A stretch of DNA of 64,000 bases from Ctena decussata. Taxonomy: Eukaryota > Mollusca > Bivalvia > Lucinida > Lucinidae. The number at the start of each line of letters is the position of its first letter. Positions within the stretch are counted from its first letter, which is position 1. This document shows positions 23,151-36,000 of this stretch, piece by piece. The notes under the pieces are model-generated. The model worked only from the letters and a program-made list of their open reading frames with translations, did no database searches and had not been told where the DNA came from. A program made the translations under genes and the position numbers. Where the stretch lies: assembly GCA_963989385.1 (NCBI GenBank), contig OZ022512.1, positions 24,945,899 through 25,009,898 of the forward strand, written 5' to 3'.

Positions 23151-23409
23151 CATTTTTGGAAAACTGATACCTCCCTCGCCGATTTTTTCACCGTGTGGTT
23201 TATACAAGTTTTGTTTGCCGTAAACTAATCCTATTTTTCAATAATATAAAGTGAACCAGTATTTGTACAGAGCCCTGTCGGTACCTGCTGCCATACATCT
23301 TTTTTTTAGTCATTCCAGGCACATATACATTTTAGTCCCTCGTTTGCAGAATGAAAGCCCACCAGTGATTCGAATACCGAATGTAGGGTTCTTTAACCTG
23401 CGCATGGGT

Positions 23410-24545
23410 AGTTGATATAAGATATCTAGTATCTACATCGGATAAGATATCTTATACATTACATAAGATATCTTATTTAACATATAAGACATCTTATATG
23501 ATTAGTATCTTATATCGGGTATAAGATATCTGCTTTGATAAATGAGATATATCGGTTATAAGGTATCCAATATGGGATATAAGATATCTAATATAATAAT
23601 ACTGATAATTATTAAAATAGATATCTTATATAGGAATAAAGATATCTTTTTTAGGGGCTGAGGTGGCTCTTTGGGGGACGCCTGCGTTCGCGAGCTAATA
23701 ATACGTAGGCGTCTGTTACCTAATGTCTGCAGCTACTGTGTCTCGCGGAATGCATGTTATTGTGGCTAGGAAAGGGCTGCTCATTGCCTACTGGGACCTG
23801 CTCATCACCTTTTTTCTTTCAAACTTTTGGGGTTTAGCGACACTAAAGAACGCGCGTCTGTCGCACTAAATTTTGTATAGTTACATTTTATATTATTAAT
23901 GAATAAAGATATCAAATATGTTAAATAAGATATCTGATATGTTAAATAAGATCTTTTATATATAAGAATATAAAAGGTATCTTATTCAATATATAGAAAT
24001 ATCTACTACATCAAATTCGATATCTTATATGCCATATTAGAGAATTTTTTACGATATAAGATATCTGGTATGGAATCTTATTTCTCAAAGCGGATATATT
24101 ATATGCCATATATGTTATATATGTTAAATAAGATATCTAATGCAGTTTATATCTAATTTACGGTAGATATCTTTGTACTTGAAATATCTTTTATACTATA
24201 TATCTAATATACTTTGTACATATCTTATTACACATGTCAGATATGTAATTTAGCAAAAAGGATAGCTTGTATGTTATAATAGACATTTAATATTCTTGGA
24301 TCAAACAGGTATCTATTGTATTTTATCAGATATCTTTTAAATTATATAAGATATCTGATAAAACATATTAGATATCTCTTAAGTATATCAGGTATATTAC
24401 ATTTTAAGATATATTATATATTGAATTAGATAAGATATTTTATATAACATATCAGATATGCTATATTAGATATCAAAAATATATTGTCATATAAGGTATC
24501 TAAATTAAGAAATAATATATCTTAAATAGTATATATCATATCTTC
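23410..24545. repeat. TAAGATATCTTA array, block 2
   Basis: A second array with a different context, ATAAGATATCTTATAT, and about fifteen or more GATATC cores plus degenerate copies. A G+C-richer island at about 23655-23890 splits it, with its own hairpin around GACGCCTGCG / CGTAGGCGTC. Confidence 0.85.
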
Positions 24546-25378
24546 TTAAATAAAATGAATAGAAAAGGGTTTGCCAAACATTTCCATGTCCTTGTATGCT
24601 CTTAGTATCAGTTATAAAACACATACTGGGAGGACAGGGAGGACTCTAGAAGTTTCCAAATGCCGAAAACTACTTTGGAAAGTTACTCTGACCTTGTCTT
24701 TTTTTTTCGAACGCCCTACTTAGCTTATAATTATTACAAGGAGGACCAACACAAAATTATGAGCAGGACCAAAACAAAAATATGGACATATGCGCAATAA
24801 AAAGGCAAATAAAGAGAGAGAGAGAGAGAGATAAAAGAGAAGGAAATGACACCTTTTGCCATGGCCTCTGACGTCATGAGAAAAATAAGCGCCATATGCC
24901 AAATAGTTAATTATATCTCCTATCGATTGCACTTTCGACTTGTCTTACAAAGTAGGTAAGTCAAAATTTAGGGCCAAGTGATCGACCCCACCTCCTTTTT
25001 CAGCGATCGTCTTAAATTCTTTTGCAATGAAAGGCCGTAGGGCTACAAAACGGGAGTATTTAAATGAGTTCGTAAGAAATTTCTGCGAAGTTGAAGTAAA
25101 ATAAAAAGGTTTCTATTTCTTTTTACTTATAAGTCACTTTGCCTGAGCCTTTCAAACCTCAAACTAGGATGAAAATTACGAGCTCAGCAGCATTTTGCTT
25201 AACGAAGGCTTAACGACGACCCCAGAGTCGTCGTTAAATTTTGTTGTCTTTACGAAAATTCGTTACCTCTTCGTTATTAACGAGGGGTACTTGTTAATCA
25301 AGAATTTGCTAACGAGGGCTTAACGAAGACTTAACGAACAAGTTTTGGCTAACGAACTTTCTTGTTACTAACCCCTGA

Positions 25379-25872
25379 TATACAAATCAAATTCTGGTAT
25401 TATCTTTCTTTTGTCTTCATTGCTAATTAAGTGAAATCACAAATTTAAAGGTTAAGTGGCTAGGTAACTGTTGCCTTTCGATCTGTGGAAGCGAAACTTG
25501 GAAATTATTTTTAGCTGTTTCGTAGCCAAACCGGAAAAACATAGATAAGTACTTATGATGCTTTTCTATCTGTATTAGCCAAAGTATGAAAGTTTCACAA
25601 AAAAGTTTTTTTTCTCCAAAATGTCCACATTTTCCCATTCTAGCAAGTATTCCACATTCGCTAGTGCTTGTCGAATTCTAGTATCCAAACTGGGAAGTGT
25701 GGGGGAAAGAAGAATCGCGGCGTTATTACCATTATGAGTCTTTGTACATATTTTCCAATTTGGCCACTATAGATCGAAAAGCCAAATATGTGTCTTTTCC
25801 ACATTTTACTACTTTAACTATCTCTATTAGAGACTGACATGTGCCAGTATTTGAAAATAGTTTTGTCATATT
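25379..25872. other. Unassigned, upstream of CNT exon 1
   Basis: No exon or repeat was recognised. A CNT promoter or untranslated first exon could lie here or further upstream, but nothing in the sequence locates it. Confidence 0.3.
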
Positions 25873-26110
25873 TGAGCCGCGACGCGAGAAAACCAACAAT
25901 GTGGTTGTGCGCCCAGTGCAGACTCAGATCAGCCTTGGCATCAAACCAGTCCGACCAGACTCTTCGCTAAGCGCTCAAAGCGTAGCTAAGAGTCTAAGCT
26001 ACCTCCATGCGGACAGCGAAGACTCTGATCAGACTGGGCGGATGCCCAGGCTGATCTGAGTCTGCGCTGGGCGCACAGCCACATTGTTGGTTTTGTCATG
26101 TCGCGGCTCA
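25873..26110. mobile_element. Palindromic MITE, family A, copy 3
   Basis: Ends TGAGCCGCGACGCGAG and complement. It finishes 21 bp before the first coding exon of the CNT gene, so the acceptor and its pyrimidine tract sit directly after the element. Confidence 0.9.
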
Positions 26111-26131
26111 TTTAAATTTTATAATTTTCAG

Positions 26132-26286
26132 GGATAGGGTAGAAGCCAAGCAAGAAAGAAAACAACGCATAATCAGGCCAGATGTCAGGTATCGAACTAA
26201 AACCAATACATACCAATGCTGACGTAGAAAATAACTATCACGAAAATGACGAGAAAGATCAAAGTGCCTATGACGAGGAGACAAGA
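26132..26286 (+). CDS. CNT exon 1 (5' UTR end and N terminus)
   Basis: The acceptor TTATAATTTTCAG ends at 26131, so this is not the transcript's first exon. ATG is at 26182, followed by 35 codons of acidic cytosolic tail (M-S-G-I-E-L-K-P ... D-E-E-T-R). The donor is GTACGT at 26287. The start is the first ATG in the exon that joins in frame with exon 2. Confidence 0.8.
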
Positions 26287-27902
26287 GTACGTACTCTCTG
26301 ATTCTCTGAGCTACGTCGCGATAAAAGTTGTCTCAAGGCATGTTCGCATGCGCGCATAGTCAAATCCGAAATTGCAGTTCATTTTTTCTAATTGCATACA
26401 AACTGGCATTTCCTTCAGACTTTCTAACTTCCAGATATTCATTAAGTTCGGCGAAGCATGTATTCAAGGTCAGTCTCGGCGATATATACATGCAGGAAAA
26501 AGTCACATTCTCAGTCTCTGACCTTGTCAGACGCAAAGAAGCGAAAAGAACTAATATATGCGTGAATCTAAACGTTGGAAGTGAGCTTTCCGTGATGGAC
26601 AGTTTAGCATACAGACGATCAAAGCAAAAACTTGGCCTCGTCAGCCCGGTTCCGCAATATAAACCATGCCAGTTTTCATTACCCTAAATATTGATATACC
26701 TTATAATATCCTCACTTTTGACCAAGACAGTTTTAATATCTGGCGATGAGAATAGTTTTGAGTCTGCGCAGTCTGTTCCCTGAAGAAGTAGTCTGCTCTG
26801 GAACTACTGTGATGTCGACAAACGCTAAACGATATTTGAGCTGCGACACGACAAAACAAGCAATATGGCATGTGCGCCCAGCGAAGACTCAGATCAGCCT
26901 GGGCATCCGCCCAGTCTGATCAGAGTCTTCGCTGTCGACATTGAGTTAGCTTAGACCATAAGCTACCCTGTAAGCGTACAACAAAGACTTTGATCAGACT
27001 GGGCGAATGGCCAGGCTGATCTGAATCTTCGGGTGAACATGCCACTTTGATGGTTTTGCCGTGTCGTGGCTCATTTCTCTTTCTAACTAATAGGATCGTA
27101 GCCCTGAATTCGTACTTGCTGCGGAGTATAAAGAAAAAGCTGACACTGAAGATGGGGACGACAATGCCTACCAGAAAGCTCTACTAGCCTTGCAGAAAAT
27201 GGGATCTACCACACTCAAACAGAATGCTAAATTGGTGAAAACAGTTGTCTGCTTGGTCTTGATTGCGCTTTATCTAGCTTATTTTGGCTATGCAATGTAC
27301 TATCGGTAAGTTCTTTAAATAGAACCCCAAAACATATAGATTATATGACCTATTCCTTATTCTTGACGGTCTTTAGAGCTTCCTGTAAACCGTGCATGTC
27401 GTCTGATATTGTAAATTGCCGTAATCAACCCATAAAATTGTCTTGCGACTTTACTTTTTGAAATTTCAGCATTTAACTGGCCCAAAAATCTGCACCCGTT
27501 TGCGATATTTAGGCGCGTTATGCAAAATAAAGCCACAGACCGACTTCAAAATTTTAAAAGTTGATTTGATAATGTAAGAGAAATGTTTCCTCAGAAAATT
27601 GTATCAATGAAGAGATTCATCTGTATGTAAACTGTATTAAAACATGAAGAACATGTGCTTATTCCTGGCTGATTTGGTTGAACGATTTCAAATTCGTAAT
27701 ATTGACATAATTAGGTATAAAAGAATATAAATCAGGTTGTGAAATTTTGGTGGACGTAGCTGCATTCATTTTTGAGATATTCAAAACTAAAGGGTGGAAG
27801 TTTTTAAATCCTTTGAGTAAAGTTGCGTTTCTCGCTGAGAATGTGCAAACAGAGATACATGTAATTATTAAATTATTAATCAAATGATTATTTCTCATCC
27901 TT

Positions 27903-27933
<31 letters not shown>

Positions 27934-29973
27934 TCGCCTGTCCCTTGAGAGAGAGAGGGAGAGGGGGGTCGCCTGTAAATAAGTATGGAAAAATAGAAGA
28001 AAGAATATAGAATACGAAAATTGTGATCAGAATTTAATGAATAAATGCTTTTTAAGTTTGACACGTCAAGAGAATGAATCTTTCTCTTTTGACAATACAC
28101 ATTTTTAGTTCAATTGGGGCTCTTTATGAAATGTGACATTTTTTCTGTATATTGACGATTGTGCAAGTAATATTAGCGTTAATTAACAAGATTTGGCACA
28201 TTAGGGAATATAATATATAGTTTATATAAACCAGCATGATCATAACTTCAATAGCCCTTATCTTAATAGGCGCCACGAGCAACATCAGTACTTGAGAGTA
28301 AATTAGCATATTATAGCCTGCTAGTACAATGTATGTACAAATAGGTACATTGCTTTGTCTTATATGCATTTTTAACTGATCCCATATTTCTTTAGATTTG
28401 TCCACTGCAAATTACCCATTGATCTCATTGATCTCTAAAAACACTTCTTTATGTTGAATTCTGAAACCGCAGAGAACAACATAAATGAGAAGTCTGCTGA
28501 CGTCCGGGGAGATAGATGACTTTTTATGTTTTATGTGTTTTTCTTTTTTTTCTTTTTTTTTCTTCATATTTCTGTTATTACCACAAATCACCAATTTAAT
28601 GTGCTTTAATTTTCCAGAATCATATAACATTTGAATCAATCTGAAAACACACAAACAAAAACAAGGGAGGGGGGGGGGGGGGGGGGGGAGAAGAAGACAG
28701 AAAGAGAAAAAAGAAAAAATACCAGTTCAATATAAAAAAAAAAATGACATATGACATTCAAGCAAAAGAAGAAACTAGAAAAATTGTGTCTGTAAGACAC
28801 TAATGATGCGCCCGTGCAGCGCCTGTCACATGACGTGTGTATATCCATACAGGACCTACAAAGAATCCATTGAAACCATTACACGAATTCCATACCCTGC
28901 CATGTCAAAAACTGTCCAAAGTCACTAAGTTAAAAAGGCTGTGGTTCTGACAAAATTAATTCTAGATCTATCAAAATGCCTCATGCACATCTTTAAATAT
29001 GTCCACAATATGAAGACAAGGTTTGAAAACTGTGAGACAAGTTGACAACAAAAAATCCATACTCTACAGCAAAATTTCCTTAGAATGACTAAGTTCAAAG
29101 GCCGTAATTCTGTCAAATGAATTCTAGGTTAAAAAAAAAACCACATGCACATCTTCAATACATTTACAACATGCACGCAAAGTTTGAAAAAGATCCATTG
29201 AAAACTGTGGGAGGAGTTGATTACACAAACCTATACCCCACAATGCAAAAAATTGCCTGAAATGAGTAAGTTCAAAAGGTCGTAATTCTGTCAAAATTAA
29301 TTCTAGCAGCATCAAAATCCCAGATGCACATAATTATTTACGTGCATATAACAGAGTAAAGAAGCAAACAACAGCAATAAGAATTACTATTTATAATTGG
29401 CGGATAATTTATGGATATCATCATAAGAAATATGAAAAAATGCAGGACTAGAAAGCCCACCAATTACATCCATTGGATTATTGTACAAAGCCATTAACAT
29501 AAACTTTATACTTAAATTTGAATCTAAAAAACTCACTACTTCAACAAACAAAATATAACGGGCGGGTTGGGTTGGGGTTTTTTTTGTATGAAAATAACGA
29601 ACGACTGAATATGTCGATGAAATCTCTCGGCTGACGTTGCCGATGTAACTTCGACTGAAAATTGTCGATGACTGAGCCGTGCGCGATTTTTCGCGCCACA
29701 CCAGGAACAAACTAAAAAGGACCAATCGTAAAAGTCATGTGATACCGCAAAATGCAATGAAGCAAACTCATGACTTCTCAAAAGATACTTTTTTGTCAAA
29801 AGGTACACGTGACCCAAACTGAACGAGACTAACCAACAATATGTTTCCTTACTAGAATAATTAATAGTAATGTACATACTTCAATATGTCCGCAACATGT
29901 ATGCAAAGTTTGAAAAAGATCCATTACAAACTGTGGGAGGAGTTGATTACACAAACTCTATACCATAAAATGT

Positions 29974-30005
<32 letters not shown>

Positions 30006-33000
30006 GACAGACGGGGGCAAATCTTAATGCCCCCTGACTATCGTCACGGGGGCATAAAAAATAACAAAACAACACGAAAAAATGTGATTAAACACACTTT
30101 CATACAACTAATGTCCATATTCCAGAGATTCACACTTCAGTCCCTTTTTTTTTCTTTTTTTTTTTTGCTTTCTATTGCCTCTTCGCGTTTCTTAGTAGTT
30201 CTTAGTGTCTCTTAGTGCTTCTTAGTAGTTCTTAGTGTCTCTTAGTGCTTCTTAGTAGTTCTTAGTGCCTCTTAGTAGTTCTTAGTGCCTCTTAGTAGTT
30301 CTTAGTGGTATTTACCCTGACCCCTTCTCAGTATTTTTTCGATTTTCTTATTCTCTTTACATTGAAGAATGCAAATTTCCGTAACAGATTTCAGAGCAAC
30401 CCTTCAAGGTATAATGTTGATATTTGGTATACAGATTGATAACGAATTTCTGTATCGTGGAATTGCAAAACAGCTGTAACTGGTATATTCTTCCCTGTAT
30501 TTGTATGATTTTCTTTCTTTCTATACTTTAAATAATGACATTTTTGTCAAAGATTTCTGAGCAGCCATTGCAAGTAAGAGTAATTGTATTTGGTATGCAG
30601 GTTAATCACACTTTATTATATTGTGGTATTCAGATCCAGCCGTCTTCTTCTTATTCTTCCTTTTTTAGCTCACCTGAGCCGAAGGCTCAGAGGTGAGCTT
30701 ATAGGATGGGAGTCGAGCCGTCGTCCGTCCGTGGGTCCGTGGGTGCGTCAACACTTTCAAACATAAATATCTCAGAGACCAGTGGGCCGATCGCAATCAA
30801 ATTTTATCTGAAGCATCATTGGGGTGGGGGAAAGGCTGCATTAGGTTTTGGTGCCGATATGCTCAGAACTCTGGTTTCCATGGCAACAGATAGCCCCCAT
30901 AGGGTTATAATGGGGAAAATGGCGTCATCACGTTTTCTCGACTGTTTTTGATTAGATCCTTATCATACTTGCAGGTAATGATGACATACACAAGAGCTTG
31001 GATGAGTTCGAAATTTGGCCGGATTCGAGCACAGACTACGGAGTTAGCTGCCCTTGAGCGTTTGAAAAAAATCCCATAGTGTTATAATGGGGAAATTGGC
31101 GTCATCACGTTTTCTCAACTGTTTTTGCTTAGATCCTTATCAAACTTGCAGGTAATGATGACATACATAAGAGCTTGGATGAGTTCGAAATTTGGCCGGA
31201 TTCAAGCACAGACTACGGAGTTAGCTGCCCTTGAGCGTTTGAAAAAACTCCCATAGTGTTATAATGGAGAAAACAACGTCATCACATATTTTGAGTAAAA
31301 CTTTGTCATCGCTCTATTGCCTACATTTCTCAACGGATTTTCAATCAACTTCACACAAATGTAGGGCATGACAATATCTCAAGCAAGTTCTACTTTCAGG
31401 ATGCTGCGCCCAAGGTCAAGGTCACTGTGGCTATTTTTAGAAAAACTTTGTCAGCACTCTAGCACCTACATTTCTCAGCAGATTTTAAAATAACGTCACA
31501 CAAATGTAGGGCATGACAATATCTCGAGCAAGTTCGACTTTCAGGATGCTGCGCCCAAGGTCAAGGTCACTGTGGCTATTTTTAGAAAAACTTTGTCAGC
31601 GCTCTAGCACCTACATTTCTCAGCAGATTTTAAAATAACTTCACTTAAATGTAGGGCATGACAATATCTCGAGCAAGTTTGACTTTCAGGATGCTGCACC
31701 CAAGGTCAAGGTCACTGTGGCTATTTTTAGAAAAACTTGGTCATCGCTCTAGCCCCTACATTTCTCCACGGATTTTCAATCAACTTCACACAAATGTAGG
31801 GCATGACAATGTCTCAAACAAGTTTGACTTCCAGGGTGCTGCGCCCAAGGTCAAGGTCACTGTGGCTATTTTTAGAAAAACTTTGTCAGCGCTCTAGCAC
31901 CTACATTTGTCAATGGATTTTAAAATAACTTCACACAAATGTAGGGCATGACAATATCACAAGCAAGTTTGCATTTCAGGGTGCTGCGCCCAAGGTCAAG
32001 GTCACTGTGGCTATTTTTAGAAAAAACTTTGTCATTGCCCTAGCACCTTCATTTCTCCATGGATTTTGAAATAGCATGACACAAATGTAGTGTATGACAA
32101 TATCTCAAGCAAGTTAGACTTTCAAGATGCTGTGCCCAAGGTCAAGGTCACTGTGGCTATTTTTAGAAAAACTTTGTCATCGCTCTTGCACCTACATTTC
32201 TCAATGGATTTTAAAATAAATTCACACAAATGTAGGGCATGACAATATCTCGAGCAAGTTTGACTTTCAGGGTTCTGCAATCAAGGTTTTTGATTAGATC
32301 CTTATCATACTTGCAGGTAATGATGACATACATAAGAGCTTGGATGAGTTCGAAATTTGGGTGGATTTGAGCACAGACTACGGAGTTAGCTGCCCTTGAG
32401 CGTTTGAAAAAAATCCCATAGTCTTATAATGGAGAAAACAATGTCATCACATTTTCATTTTTCATCGGATCCTCTTCATACTTGCAGGTAATGAGGATAT
32501 GCATAAAAGCTTGGATTAGTTAGCATTTCGGCTAGATCCCACCACTGACTATGGAGTACCTGCCCTGAGCATCCAAAAAATCAGTGTTGCCACTTTTTCT
32601 TGGTTTCTACTGATCGGATCCTTTTCAAACTTGCAGGTAATGAGGAAATGCATAATATCTTAAACAAGTTAAAATTTTGGCCAGATCAGGCCAACCACTA
32701 CGAAGTTAACTGCCCTTGACAGCTCTGTCTATTGTGCTCTTGATCGGATACTTTTTAAACTTGCATATATTAAATGAGGGCATACATAATGTTTTGGATG
32801 AGTTTAATTTTCAGCCTGATTGGACCACTGACTGTGGAGTTAGCTGCCCTTGAGCACCATAGGTTTACAATGTCTCTCAGGTGAGCAATTGTTGCCCTTT
32901 GGGCTACTTGTTTCGTAAAAGTTTTATCCACAGCCATTCAAGCTAAAATGGTCATATTTGGCATACGGGTTGATGACGGTATGTCATATCGTGGGATTTA

Positions 33001-36000
33001 AAAAAAAACAGCCTTCTCCTGCTTATTATTCCCTGTATTTGTCCAATTTTTTTACTTTCCATACTTTGAATAATGAGTTTTTTATCAGAGATTTCTCCAT
33101 AACTGTGCAAGCTAGAGAAGTCATATTTTGTATGCAGTTGATGACGATGTGTGGTATCCGGGGTTTGCAAACCAGCCTTCTCCTGCTTATTCTTCCCTGT
33201 TTTTGTCTGATTTTCTTTCTGTCCATACTTTGAATAATGAAAATTTTCGTCAACGATTTCTGTGCAGCTATGCAAAATAGAGTAGTCATATTTGGTATGC
33301 AGGTTAATGACAACTTAATTGTATTGTGGGATTGGGAACCAGCGGTCTCCTTCTTATTCTTACCAGTATGTGTCCGATTTTTTTTCTCTTTACATTGAAT
33401 AATGCAGATTTTCGTGACAGATTTCAGAGCAACCCTTCAAGGTATAATGTTGATATTTGGTATACAGATTGATAACGAATTTCTGTATCGTGGAATTGCA
33501 AAACATCTGTAACTGGTATATTCTTCCCTGTATTTGTATGATTTTCTTTCTCTCCAGACTTTGAATAATGACATTGTTTGTCAAAGATTTCTAAGCGGCC
33601 ATTGCAAGTTAGAGTAGGGATACGTGTATTTTGTTTGCAGGTTGATAATAACTGTTGTATTGTGGGATCGAGAACCAGCCTTCTCTAGCTTATTCTTCCC
33701 TATATTTTTCCAATTTTTCTTCCTTTTATTACTTTGAATAACGCAGTTTTTCGTAACAAATTTCACAGCATCCCTTCAAGTTTGAATTTTCATATTTGGT
33801 ATACAGATTGATAAAGACTTATGTCTTACATGTATTTATTAATTTTTCTGTCTGTTTACATGAAATTTTATTCCGTATAACATAGAAAGGGATTTATTGA
33901 TACTTGGTTTACATGTTGACAATGGGTTCTCTCTCATTATAATTTATGTAATGAAAATAACACCATTTGATTGACGCAGTTAAGCGGGTGCATAGTCGGA
34001 TTCTGCCCTAATCTGCCCTATCGATAACGTCCCTGTTAGACGTGCTCTGGATTTTCTCCATTTTGCACAAGCAGATATACATCGGTTCCCTGTACTGTTT
34101 AGATTGATGTTGACAAAAATACAAAATCGAATCTATTTTGCAAGAAGGTAACACTTGCTCATTTGCTGAGCCGCAGGCTCACTTGCTGAGCTGAATATGT
34201 TTTTTAAGATTTGGAGTATTTTATTCTATCAAGTTGGACCAAAGAGAATGTTAATATTTACGGCTGGTCAGCGAGCCAATGTCTAGGACATTATGCATGT
34301 TTTTTAAGTTTACCATGTCCCACAGTGCCATTCGTAAAATCAAACCCCATTTCGTGTATAGCCATGTTTGACCAGATTTTTTTTGGTTTTGAGTATTTCA
34401 TTCAGGATACATTCCGTTTTCAATCCCGGAGTTTAAAATGAAGAGAGAGAGAGAGAGAGGGGGGAGGGTACAATATACCAAATGTATAATGTATAGGCCT
34501 ATATGAGCCGCGACACGAGAAAACCAACAAAGTAAATGTGCGCCCAGTGCAGACTCAGATCAGCCTGGACCTCCCCTCAGTCTGATCAGAGTCTTCGCTA
34601 AGCGCTTAAAGGATAGCTGAAGGTCTTCGCTAAGCACTTAAAGGGTAGCTAAGGGCCTAAGCTACCTCCATGCGGACAGCGAAGACTGATGGGCGAATGC
34701 CCAGGCTGATCGGAGTCTACGCTGGGCGCACAATCCCTTTGTTGGTTTCTCGTGGTTCTGCTCAAAATGTACCAGATGTACATAAAACTATTAAATCTCA
34801 TAGGTTTGGGGATGAAGGATCGTGGCGTTTACTTGGAATTACAGTATTCACAGCAGTTGTAATTGTGCTGGCAACAACCTTCCAAAAGCTTTCAGCTGGC
34901 TGGAATGAATCGAAACAAGTGCGATATTCCGTCTGCTGCATTAGATTTCAGACTTTCTTAAAATGGTAAGTTTAATTGACCAGCATTATTACGAGGGTTA
35001 GGCGCGTTTAAAGCCTATAAAATTCAAGGCGATGCTTCTGTTGTGGTTTACATGTACTATTATTGTCGTTGTTTGTTGGTTTTATATTAGTCTTTGATTT
35101 TTTTATTATTTTTTTTTTTTTTGTAAATAATTTAGGGTAGCTTCGTTACACAAACCACATGAATATATTTATTTTTTTATTAAGTAGTTTGTTTGTTTCA
35201 ACTCATAACAGTTTACCGTTGCATGCAATCATTATGCATAATAATTTTTTGTTACCCGAAAACCGTAAAAAGGACTATGTGCTAGAATGAGTCCCAAAAA
35301 TTCTACCTGTTCTCTTCTTTATTGGGCACGTTCGGCATAATTACTTGGGTAACCTCGAGCAATACTCAGGTATTCCTAGGGCAACCCGAAGATATGTATA
35401 TATACATACCGGTATGAGCCGCGACGCGAGAATACCAACAAAATGGTTGTGCGCCCAGCGCAGACTCAGAGCAGCCTGGGAATCGACCCAGTTTGATCAG
35501 ACTCTTCGCTTAACACTTAAAGAGTAGCTAAGGGTCTAAGCTGCCTCTATGCGGACAGCAAAGACTCTGATCAGATTGGGCGAATGCCCAGGCTGATCTG
35601 AGTCTGCTCTGGGCACACAACCACTTTGTTCGTTTTATCGTGTCGCGGCTCAGTTATATTTGAGTAGCCCGAGGATTACCCAGGCCCCGAGGTTATAAAA
35701 CTTTTTTCATGCTCAACTCAGCTGAGCATGAAATTTTACCTGCTAATAAATAGCAAATTACTGATAAGTACAGTTGTTTTCTTGCTCAGTTGAGCTGAGT
35801 ATGAAATTTTCTCTGCTTATGAATATGAAAATGCCAACATTTGTTGGCATTTTCATATTTATCAGCAGAGAAAATTTCATGCTCAGCTGAGTTGAGCACG
35901 AAAAAAGTTTTATAACCTCGGGGCCAGGTTTTGCTCGGGTTTGCCCAAATAATTATGCCCACTTGAATATGTGTCTATGACCCTTTTCAGGTTTCTTCGT

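Larger units (their letters stand above)
22156..25378. mobile_element. 3.2-kb non-autonomous TIR element with GATATC arrays
   Basis: The ends are perfect 18-bp inverted repeats, TCAGGGGTTAGTAACAAG (22156-22173) and complement (25361-25378). Inside each end lies an about 150-200 bp zone rich in TAACGAA / TTCGTTA (22178-22325 and 25200-25360). The interior is dominated by two arrays of AGATATCT-like palindromes. No open frame resembles a transposase. No target duplication was recognised. Confidence 0.85.

Noticed and set aside
26328..26687. 119-codon open frame between CNT exons 1 and 2
   Set aside because: It lies in an intron, has no domain, and exon 1 joins exon 2 in frame without it.
28412..28848. 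Minus-strand frames with poly-Pro or Lys-rich runs around poly-G and poly-T tracts
   Set aside because: They are low-complexity translations of homopolymers.
30666..30951. Open frames starting at the 5' hairpins of HINE-like elements (also at 4228, 9329, 60648, 61241)
   Set aside because: They recur with the repeats, lack domains, and are broken in sister modules.
34966..34980. Alternative end of CNT exon 3 at the GTGCGA after Lys-Gln (about 34918)
   Set aside because: GTAAGT at 34966 is the stronger donor, and its phase 2 matches exon 4, restoring a Trp codon.
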